NCBI GenBank assembly: GCA_028716765.1
Contig: JAQUPC010000001.1
Coordinates: 1-49,798, forward strand
Length of the DNA stretch: 49,798 nucleotides
Direction of reading: 5' to 3'
Origin: Alphaproteobacteria bacterium
Lineage (GTDB): Bacteria > Pseudomonadota > Alphaproteobacteria > UBA9219
The translations under genes and the position numbers were made by a program. How positions within the stretch are numbered: the first letter of the stretch is position 1; the number at the start of each line of letters is the position of its first letter. The notes under the pieces are model-generated. The model had not been told where the DNA came from, searched no databases, and saw only the letters and a list, made by a program, of their open reading frames with translations. Positions 43,445 through 49,798 of this stretch are shown piece after piece.

Positions 43445-44029
43445 TTACGTCGACTCCAATTCGGTATCCCAGTAAAGGTAATCGCGCCAGCTTTCGTGCA
43501 AGTAATTGGGCGGAAAGGCGCGCCCGTTTTCCTGTAGTTCAAAGGATGTTGGCCGCCAGGGCGGTTGGCGCGGATGCATGCCGCATTGCCCGGGCAGCCG
43601 GTGGCCCTTGCGCAAATTGCATCCCATGCAGGCCGTCACGACATTCTCCCACAACGTACGCCCGCCTTTGGAGCGCGGAATGAGGTGATCGAACGTCAAT
43701 TCCGATGTGGGGTGCGATTTGTTGCAGTACTGGCAACTGAAGCGATCGCGCAAGAAGACGTTAAACCGCGTGAAAGCGGGGTGGCGCGACGCCGAGATAT
43801 AATCCTTGAGGGCGATGACGCTGGGCAGGCGCATCTCGAAGCTGGGCGAGCGCACGGTGCGGTCGTATTCAGACAGGATATTGACGCGGTCCAGAAAGAC
43901 GGCCTTCACGGTATCCTGCCAGCTCCACAGCGACAACGGAAAGTAACTCAGCGGGCGGAAATCCGCGTTGAGAACAAGGGCGGGGCAACTAGCAGGCGGA
44001 GGAGTCAAAACTGTTCTCTGTAAGCGCAA
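43445..44029 (-). CDS. HNH endonuclease-family protein
   Basis: This is a 194-residue protein. The conserved front ALVLNADFRPLSYFPLSLW is followed by CQYCNKSHPTSELTFDHLIP, then RSKGGRTLWENVVTACMGC and NLRKGHRLP. This is a zinc-bound HNH (H of DHLIP, N of WENVV). It is a chromosomal family typical of Alphaproteobacteria, with a likely but unspecified DNA role. The only start is a TTG at 44,027-44,029, directly after an in-frame TGA; no ribosome site is evident. Confidence 0.8.
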   Translation of the reverse strand: MRLQRTVLTPPPASCPALVLNADFRPLSYFPLSLWSWQDTVKAVFLDRVNILSEYDRTVRSPSFEMRLPSVIALKDYISASRHPAFTRFNVFLRDRFSCQYCNKSHPTSELTFDHLIPRSKGGRTLWENVVTACMGCNLRKGHRLPGQCGMHPRQPPWRPTSFELQENGRAFPPNYLHESWRDYLYWDTELEST

Positions 44030-44106
44030 TCAGGATTGATGCAGTGCACAAAACGCGACTCGCGTTTAATGGATATGTTTTAGAGAATTCAAGGCTAAAC
44101 GGCAAG

Positions 44107-44751
44107 TCACGCCAAAACCTTGCGCAGAAAGCGCAGCCCTTCGGCGAGTCCGGCATCGTCGATGCTGTGATAGAGGTCAGGGCGGGCAAGGGTGGCCACG
44201 GTTATGTTGGCGTTTTGCAGACCGTTCTGGGCATGGAGCATAGCCGGAAAGCGGATAACGTCGTCTTTCATGCCGTGCACCAGTAGGATGGGAGGCGACG
44301 ATTTTCTTTCCTGCGGAAGCGATTCCCCGCCGACGAGGGCGCCTGAATAGCCGATGACGCCTGCGAGCGGCGGCGTGCGGCGAGGGGCGACATAAAGAGC
44401 CATAATCGTGCCCTGCGAAAACCCGACGAGTGCAATGCGATCCGGCGCAAGATTTCTCGAGGCCATAACGTGATCGATATAATCATCAAGATATGGTCCT
44501 GCTTTCTTGACTCCGGCAAGGACGACGGACGGCGACCAGTCCTCGGAACCGAACCATTGGTAACCGAACGGGGCCATGTCGCAAGGGAAGGGGGCGTCAG
44601 GTGCGAGGAACTCGGTTTCCGGCAGGCCCGAGCGCCAGGCTTCGCCCAGCCCGATCAATCCTGCGCCGCTATCGCCTAGGCCGTGCAGAAGTATAACGGC
44701 GCTTTTTGGTTTTCCGCCGTTTTGCGGCGGAAGGATTTGTTCGGTTAGCAT
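44107..44751 (-). CDS. Phospholipase/carboxylesterase (alpha/beta hydrolase)
   Basis: This is a 214-residue protein. It opens SAVILLHGLGDSGAGLIGLG and has the nucleophile elbow GFSQGT (IALVGFSQGTIMAL). GVIGYSGALVGGE, the acid region (VHGMKDDVIRF) and a His near the end (DLYHSIDDAG) complete the Ser-Asp-His triad. It belongs to the acyl-protein thioesterase/carboxylesterase type. It is the third gene of a minus-strand run, 19 bases after the exported protein. Confidence 0.85.
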   Translation of the reverse strand: MLTEQILPPQNGGKPKSAVILLHGLGDSGAGLIGLGEAWRSGLPETEFLAPDAPFPCDMAPFGYQWFGSEDWSPSVVLAGVKKAGPYLDDYIDHVMASRNLAPDRIALVGFSQGTIMALYVAPRRTPPLAGVIGYSGALVGGESLPQERKSSPPILLVHGMKDDVIRFPAMLHAQNGLQNANITVATLARPDLYHSIDDAGLAEGLRFLRKVLA

Positions 44752-44770
44752 TGTCTTATCCGTTTTGCCG

Positions 44771-45550
44771 CTATTTAGCCGGAGGGGAAACGGGCGCAGG
44801 GGACGCAGCGCCCGGGGCCGCTGCCGTCCCGGCAGGAGGCGTAACAGCCATAACCACGCGGGCGGTCAGCGATATTTTCTCGGACCGTTCCAAAGGCATC
44901 GGCATAGGAGCTTGCACGCTCTCCGAAGCCATCATGGCCTTGGCGTGGCCCATGCCGCGTACGACCTGCGGCATGCTTGGCGGCAGGACGTCATCGGATT
45001 CGGGGATAAAGCTGACGAGAGCTATGCGATAGGATCGGCCGGGCATAGCAGTGTTGAGGGCCGCCAGCTGCTCGTTCGCCGTTTTGTAGATTTTCGTGCG
45101 CAAACCCGCCATTGCGGTCTGCATTTCATCGAGCGTAGGGGTGAAATCGATATTGCCCACGGAAACCTGCATGCCGGGCTTGCTGACCTTCTTGGCGTTT
45201 TCATTGATTCCGGACAGCATATTTTCGGGCACGCGGGCCTCGAACATGGCGCTCCAGCGTTCCATGCCGGTTTGATCCTGGTTGCGGTTGAAGGAAATCA
45301 GCCGCCATTCGACTTTTATCAAATCATCAAGCGCTTTCATCATCGCGGCACGGGTCGTTCCCGCCGTATTGCCTGAAACGGAGGCTTCCACGTTCATGGA
45401 AACGCGCGCGGTCTTGGTCGTCACCCAGTCCTCGGCGGAAAGATCGAACATGACGCGATCGTCCGGCTTATAGCCGTTCGCGGTTGCTGCGAAGGGAAGG
45501 AAAATAGCCATAACGGCCAGCAACGAAAGCCAGAAGCGCGCGTGTGTCAT
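44771..45550 (-). CDS. Exported protein, possibly SIMPL-like
   Basis: This is a 259-residue protein. A signal peptide (ARFWLSLLAVMAIFLPFAAT) is followed by about 200 residues of mixed strands and helices (TAVSMNVEAS-type, FEARVPENMLSGINENAKKV, SYRIALVSFIPESDD). It ends in an Ala/Pro-rich tail (PPAGTAAAPGAASPAPVSP). The pattern reminds me of SIMPL/DUF541 periplasmic proteins, but not strongly. AAGGAG precedes the ATG, 9 bases away. It sits 12 bases downstream of the GST gene. Confidence 0.55.
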   Translation of the reverse strand: MTHARFWLSLLAVMAIFLPFAATANGYKPDDRVMFDLSAEDWVTTKTARVSMNVEASVSGNTAGTTRAAMMKALDDLIKVEWRLISFNRNQDQTGMERWSAMFEARVPENMLSGINENAKKVSKPGMQVSVGNIDFTPTLDEMQTAMAGLRTKIYKTANEQLAALNTAMPGRSYRIALVSFIPESDDVLPPSMPQVVRGMGHAKAMMASESVQAPMPMPLERSEKISLTARVVMAVTPPAGTAAAPGAASPAPVSPPAK

Positions 45551-45562
45551 GATCGTTTCTCC

Positions 45563-46252
45563 TTAGAAGTCGAGGTCGGCGTAGTGTTGGGGGGGAAGCA
45601 ACCCGGCAATATGATCGCCCAATAGAGGGCGGAAAGAAGGCCGGGATTTGATGCGGGCATACCATTCCTTGGCATCGGGATGCTTGTCCCAGGGAACGTC
45701 GCCCAAATAATCGATGGCTGAAAACTGCGCGGCGGCCGCAAGGTCGGCAAGCGTTATATGATCGCCCGCGAGCCAGTTGCGGCGTCCGGACAGCCAGCCG
45801 ATGTAATCCAAATGGCCGTGAATGTTATGATATCCGGCGCGGATCATTGTGCTGTCGGGCTGGCCGTGGCCTTGCAGCCTTTTTATAGCCTTTTCGCCGA
45901 CTAAAAGCGACGTAACCTCGGTGTAGGTCTTGTGCTCGAACCAGCTGACGAGGCGGCGGACCTCGGCGCGCGCGACCGGATCGTTTCCGAGCAGGCTGGG
46001 GCCGGTGTGGGTTTCCTCCAGATATTCGCAGATAGCCGTGGCATCGCTCAAGACGACATTTTCGCCGTTGCCGTTAATGACCAGAGTGGGAACTTCACCG
46101 GCCGGATTAAGTTCGAGGTATTCCTCGCTGGGTTCCCACGGTTTTTCCAAAACCGTTTCATAGGTCATGGCTTTTTCGCCAAGCGCCAGCCGTACGCGGC
46201 GCGACGGCGGATCAAAGGGATGATGGTGAAGGCGATAGGTCGATGCAGCCAT
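45563..46252 (-). CDS. Glutathione S-transferase-family protein
   Basis: This is a 229-residue protein. The thioredoxin-like front is YRLHHHPFDPPSRRVRLALG, then EVPTLVINGNGENVVLSDAT with the glutathione-binding Pro/Ser-Asp motif. The helical C-terminal domain has SGRRNWLAGDHITLADLAAA. It probably conjugates or reduces small molecules; the substrate is unknown. The ATG at 46,250-46,252 matches family length; an upstream ATG at 46,291 would add 13 residues. It is the first gene of the operon with the exported protein and the esterase. Confidence 0.85.
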   Translation of the reverse strand: MAASTYRLHHHPFDPPSRRVRLALGEKAMTYETVLEKPWEPSEEYLELNPAGEVPTLVINGNGENVVLSDATAICEYLEETHTGPSLLGNDPVARAEVRRLVSWFEHKTYTEVTSLLVGEKAIKRLQGHGQPDSTMIRAGYHNIHGHLDYIGWLSGRRNWLAGDHITLADLAAAAQFSAIDYLGDVPWDKHPDAKEWYARIKSRPSFRPLLGDHIAGLLPPQHYADLDF

Positions 46253-46430
46253 GAGACAAGAAGGATGGATATGGGCTTCAAACGCCGGCATAGACTTCTA
46301 GCACATGAAAAACAAAGACGAAAAGAGGGTCAAAGGGTTGAAAAGAGGGAAGATTGTGGAAAACTATGTTTTAAGGACCGGCAAAGAGGCTAAACTGCGG
46401 GGCGATTCATCAGAAGGGCGCATCATTTAA

Positions 46431-47672
46431 ATGCCCAAGACAGAGCGACTAGACCCTCATAAGCAGCCGTGGATGACGGCGCATGGCGCGCGCGCGATCC
46501 TTGACGCTATTGCTTCGGCGGGAGGCGACGCCCGTTTTGTCGGCGGAGCTGTACGCGATGCGCTGCTGGGCCGTGAAACGGGCGATGTCGATCTGGCCGT
46601 CAATCTGCCGCCCGATCGCGTCATGAAAGCTTTGAAAAAGGCAGGCATCATGGTTGTGCCGACGGGGCTCGATCATGGCACTGTGACAGCCGTTGCGGAC
46701 CATAAGGGCTATGAGGTCACGACACTTCGTTATGATGTCGAAACATTCGGGCGGCGCGCCAGAGTTGCCTTTACCGATAACTGGAAGGCCGATGCGTCGC
46801 GGCGTGATTTTACCATGAATGCGCTTTATGCCGATGGACTGGGAAAAATTTATGACTATTTCGACGGTCTGAAGGATTTAAAGGCGGGACGCGTCCGGTT
46901 TATCGGCAAAGCGGACGACAGGATACATGAGGACGTTCTCCGCATTCTGCGCTTTTTCCGTTTTTACGCCTGGTATGGGCGCGGCGCGGCCGACAAGGAG
47001 GCCTTGCGGGCCTGCAAGAAACTTGCGCCTTTGCTGCCTCAATTGTCGGCGGAGAGGGTGTGGAAAGAACTGGCAAAACTGCTTCTCGCGGCCGATCCGG
47101 TTCCGGCTCTGCGATTGATGATGAAAAGCGGCGTTTTGACTCATGTTCTGCCCGAGGCGAAGAATGTTGAACGCATAGCAAGGCTGGTCGAACTGGAAAG
47201 AATTTATGCGGCGAAAGCCGGGAGTGTGCGCCGTTTGGCGGCCTTGATTGGTCCGGATGACGCCGCGGCAAAATCCGTTGCCAGGCGTTTGAAATTCTCG
47301 CTGCATGACGCGGGAAATCTTGCCGCTCTCGCAAGGGTTGTCCGTGAATTGCCCGGCCATACAAGACCCGGAGACTTACGGCGTCTGATGTATGAAGAAA
47401 GCGCCCAGGCCGTTCGCGACGGCCTGCTTTTGTTGGCAGCGAGCGGTGACGGGAGAGACCTGAAATCAGCCATCAAAACCGTTAAGGCTTGGGAGGCTCC
47501 TTTATTTCCCGTTCAGGGAAGGGATATTGTCAAGCTTGGCGTTCCGGCGGGGCCGCGCGTAGGGAAAATCCTCCGCGCCGTTGAGACATGGTGGCAGGAA
47601 AACGATTTCCGGCCCGCGCGCGACGCATGCCTGGCTGAAGCTAAACGTTGCGCTAAATCCGGAAAATCATAG
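46431..47672 (+). CDS. cca: CCA tRNA nucleotidyltransferase
   Basis: This is a 413-residue protein. The nucleotidyltransferase core has DARFVGGAVRDALLGRETGD and VDLAVNLPPD (catalytic DxD), then SRRDFTMNALYAD and RIHEDVLRILRFFRF. The C-terminal half is helical. It adds or repairs the CCA end of tRNAs; in the alphaproteobacterial branch it is a class II enzyme. The ATG at 46,431 begins the frame. It ends 15 bases before the convergent glycosyltransferase stop. Confidence 0.9.
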   Translation: MPKTERLDPHKQPWMTAHGARAILDAIASAGGDARFVGGAVRDALLGRETGDVDLAVNLPPDRVMKALKKAGIMVVPTGLDHGTVTAVADHKGYEVTTLRYDVETFGRRARVAFTDNWKADASRRDFTMNALYADGLGKIYDYFDGLKDLKAGRVRFIGKADDRIHEDVLRILRFFRFYAWYGRGAADKEALRACKKLAPLLPQLSAERVWKELAKLLLAADPVPALRLMMKSGVLTHVLPEAKNVERIARLVELERIYAAKAGSVRRLAALIGPDDAAAKSVARRLKFSLHDAGNLAALARVVRELPGHTRPGDLRRLMYEESAQAVRDGLLLLAASGDGRDLKSAIKTVKAWEAPLFPVQGRDIVKLGVPAGPRVGKILRAVETWWQENDFRPARDACLAEAKRCAKSGKS

Positions 47673-47687
47673 CAAGCGCGTTTTTCG

Positions 47688-48743
47688 CTATTTGGCGACC
47701 GGAGACGGAGCTTGCAAGTGCTGGTAGAATTGTTCCGTGCAGGCTCTCCATGAAAAATCTTCCGCAAAACGGCGCGGGATTTCCGGATTGTGCGGCAAGG
47801 CGAGCGCCCGATCGACGGCTTTTTGAAGGTTTTGGTCCAATACCGCGAAGCTTTGGGCCGCCTCGCATGCAAAAAGATCTATGGGGCCGGGGGCAGGACA
47901 GGCCGCCAGCCGTAAACCCGAGGCGCAGGCTTCGATCAATACGAGCCCAAATGTATCCGTAAGCGACGGGAACACGAACAAATCGGCGGCAGCATAGGCT
48001 CGCGCCAGATCATTGCCGATTTGAACACCCAGAAAGCGTGCATCGGGATAGTGCCGCCGCAATCCTGGCAAATCCGGCCCATCGCCAATCACGACCTTGC
48101 TGCCGGGTGTTTTCAAATCGAGAAAAGCGGGAAGGTTTTTTTCGATCGCAACACGCCCTACATAGAGCAGAATGGGGCGAGGTAATTCGTCAAACGGGGA
48201 ATATCTATTATTGGAGGGCGAATACATATCGGTGTCGACGCCGCGTGACCATCGCACAATCCGGTGAAACTTGCGTTTGCGAATTGTCTCTTCGATCGAC
48301 GCCGTTGCAACCATGACGGCGCCAGACGGCGCATGAAAGCGGCGCAACAGGTCATAGATAAGTTTGAGAACGATGCGAGAAGTGCCCCAAGGAACGCGGG
48401 CCGCAAAGTATTCCGGAAACCGCGTGTGATAGGAGGTTGTGAAGGGGCGTCCGTGCCGCAGGCAGAGCCGTCTCGCCGACCACCCCAACGGGCCTTCGGT
48501 TGCAAGATGAATAAAATCGGGTTGAAAGCTGCGCAGGATATTTTTTAGCCGCGATGCGGCAAAAAGCTCAACTTTTATTTCCGTGTAGAAGGGCAAACAA
48601 AAAGCGCACCAGCGGGACGTGTCGGGGCCGACGATCAAAACGTCATGTCCCATTCTTTTCAACTCACTTGCCGTGGATTCCAACGTGCGCACGACCCCGT
48701 TAACTTGAGGGAGCCATGCGTCGGAAACAATCAGGATTTTCAT
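47688..48743 (-). CDS. GT4-family glycosyltransferase
   Basis: This is a 351-residue protein. It starts MKILIVSDAWLPQVNGVVRT and has DFIHLATEGPLGWSARRLCL. The donor-binding half is RPILLYVGRVAIEKNLPAFL, KVVIGDGPDLPGL, then DLFVFPSLTDTFGLVLIEAC (the EX7E motif). It resembles the GT4 glycosyltransferases that add mannose or sulfoquinovose-type sugars to lipids. It lies 21 bases downstream of the phosphoesterase gene; the pair may act on a membrane lipid. Confidence 0.85.
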   Translation of the reverse strand: MKILIVSDAWLPQVNGVVRTLESTASELKRMGHDVLIVGPDTSRWCAFCLPFYTEIKVELFAASRLKNILRSFQPDFIHLATEGPLGWSARRLCLRHGRPFTTSYHTRFPEYFAARVPWGTSRIVLKLIYDLLRRFHAPSGAVMVATASIEETIRKRKFHRIVRWSRGVDTDMYSPSNNRYSPFDELPRPILLYVGRVAIEKNLPAFLDLKTPGSKVVIGDGPDLPGLRRHYPDARFLGVQIGNDLARAYAAADLFVFPSLTDTFGLVLIEACASGLRLAACPAPGPIDLFACEAAQSFAVLDQNLQKAVDRALALPHNPEIPRRFAEDFSWRACTEQFYQHLQAPSPVAK

Positions 48744-48764
48744 GCCATTCAGGTCGTTTGCCGA

Positions 48765-49622
48765 TTACGCCGGGACAGGCGTGCTTATCGTGATGCCCGC
48801 TTGTTGGAGCAGCTGTTCGCGGTCGTTTGGCCAGTTAATGAGCGACAGATGTCCTTGAAAATCCTCGACGAGGGCCGAACAGGATTCCACCCAGTCGCCG
48901 TCGTTGCAATAAAGGACGTCCCCGATTTTACGCATGTCGATTTGATGGATGTGGCCGCAAACGACGCCGTCGACGTTGTTGCGGCGCGCTTCGTCCGCCA
49001 CAAGGGTTTCAAACGCGCTGATGTGCTCCATCGCGTTTTTCACCTTGTGTTTCAGATAGGCGGAAAGCGACCAGTAGGAGAAACCAAGCTTGCGCCGGAT
49101 ATAGTTCAACACGCCGTTCACTTTCAAAAGAAACGTGTAGGCCGTGTCGCCGAGTTTCGCGAGCCATTTGGCGTGATGCAAAAAGGCGTCGAATTGGTCG
49201 CCGTGCAATATGAGCAAGCGTTGGTCCGAAGCCGTGGTGTGCACGATCTCGTTGACTACCTGAACGCCGCCGAAACTTAGACCGCAAAAGCTGCGGGCCG
49301 CTTCGTCGTGGTTGCCGGGGATAAAGTAAACCTGAGAGCCTCTGTGGGCCCGGCGCATGATTTTCTGAATGACGTCGTTATGCGTCTGCGGCCAGTACCA
49401 TCTCTTTTTCAGTTGCCACGCGTCGACGATATCGCCGACAAGGTAAAGAAATTCGGATTCCGTGTGTTTGAGGAAATCAAGGATTCGATCGGCCTGGCAG
49501 CCGCGCGTGCCGAGGTGAAAATCGGATATCCAGATGGCGCGGTAGCGGAGTACGGTCCCCGGATCATCTATCTTGCCGCTTGCGCTATCCGGCTTCGGTC
49601 TCGCGCGTAAATCTTCAAGCAT
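48765..49622 (-). CDS. LpxH-like metallophosphoesterase
   Basis: This is a 285-residue protein. All phosphoesterase motifs are present: WISDFHLGTRG (D-x-H), YLVGDIVDAW (GD), FIPGNHDEAAR (GNHD), LILHGDQFD (GD) and VVCGHIHQIDM (GHxH). It is close to UDP-2,3-diacylglucosamine diphosphatase of lipid A synthesis, though relatives of this branch can act on other lipids. It starts 40 bases after the pmbA-like stop. The glycosyltransferase follows, so an operon is likely. Confidence 0.85.
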   Translation of the reverse strand: MLEDLRARPKPDSASGKIDDPGTVLRYRAIWISDFHLGTRGCQADRILDFLKHTESEFLYLVGDIVDAWQLKKRWYWPQTHNDVIQKIMRRAHRGSQVYFIPGNHDEAARSFCGLSFGGVQVVNEIVHTTASDQRLLILHGDQFDAFLHHAKWLAKLGDTAYTFLLKVNGVLNYIRRKLGFSYWSLSAYLKHKVKNAMEHISAFETLVADEARRNNVDGVVCGHIHQIDMRKIGDVLYCNDGDWVESCSALVEDFQGHLSLINWPNDREQLLQQAGITISTPVPA

Positions 49623-49662
49623 CCTGAGGTGATCCTGCCGACTCGGGAGGCTCCCTTTTACC

Positions 49663-49798
49663 CTATATGCCCGCGACTGTCATGCCCTCGACGCGCAACG
49701 TGGGCGAGTCGATGCCGTATTTGAACTTGAGATCGTTCGCGGGGGTCATGTGAAGGAACATGTCTTTTAAATTCCCTGCAATGGTCATTTCGTTGACG
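49663..49798 (-). CDS. pmbA: PmbA/TldE-family protein, C-terminal fragment
   Basis: Only the last 44 residues are inside the window: NEMTIAGNLKDMFLHMTPAN, DLKFKYGIDSPTLRVEGM and TVAGI. The 'TIAGNL...EGMTVAG' ending is typical of PmbA (TldE) proteins, which work with TldD in peptide processing such as microcin maturation. The rest of the gene lies beyond the right edge. It heads the operon with the phosphoesterase and glycosyltransferase. Confidence 0.8.
   Translation of the reverse strand, partial: VNEMTIAGNLKDMFLHMTPANDLKFKYGIDSPTLRVEGMTVAGI

Overview
The window looks like an alphaproteobacterial chromosome. The supporting signs are a SapC-family gene, a DUF1491 gene, an HNH gene of a type common in Alphaproteobacteria, a PmbA-type C-terminus, and dispersed palindromic repeats built around a GAAGCAATCCAG core. 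A deep-branching group such as Micavibrionales would fit, but that placement is a guess. About the first 25.6 kb is an integrated conjugative or mobilizable element. The remaining 24 kb is ordinary housekeeping chromosome.

Element (1-25,627): The left edge cuts a DNA-methylase gene. It is followed by small phage-like genes (including a DUF6362 protein) and a stand-alone gene with a GHKL ATPase front and a HEPN-like RX4H tail, a good defence candidate. Next come exported adhesin or pilus-tip-like proteins (3.1-4.0 kb and 9.3-11.2 kb), several unknowns, a nuclease-like protein, a SprT-like zinc protease, and a MobC plus relaxase pair. DUF736, an ArdC-like antirestriction protein and a DotA/TraY membrane protein of the I-type type IV secretion family follow. 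A cargo patch holds a TIGR04141-family gene and an opposite-strand gene with an RX6H motif. The element ends with an excisionase-like HTH, a tyrosine integrase and a RES-domain protein. A 3.1-kb IS1-type transposon with four passenger genes (22,386-25,519) sits between the RES gene and the tRNA-Gly(GCC) gene, whose 3' end is the likely attachment site.

An unusual thread through the element is that many genes are preceded, close to the start codon, by a hairpin, often followed by a T-run. In several cases too little space is left for a promoter between hairpin and start. Two of these leaders (before 9,079 and 11,333) share a two-hairpin sequence. This could be a shared attenuation or antitermination scheme.

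Chromosome (25,628-49,798): tRNA-Gly, a Wzc-type tyrosine autokinase, an orphan gene, a YejA-like oligopeptide-binding protein, SapC, a small exported Cys-rich protein, DUF1491 and SurE, AlaS and LepA. Then come a small orphan gene followed by a second, diverged copy of the lepA 3' end, a DJ-1/PfpI protein without the usual nucleophile, a HAD phosphatase and PfkB kinase pair, DsbB, an ankyrin protein, an HNH protein, and an operon of GST, an exported protein and an esterase. The window closes with CCA-adding enzyme and a pmbA / LpxH-like phosphoesterase / glycosyltransferase operon. Palindromic repeats lie beside several gene ends. All family assignments come from reading the sequence; no database search was run.
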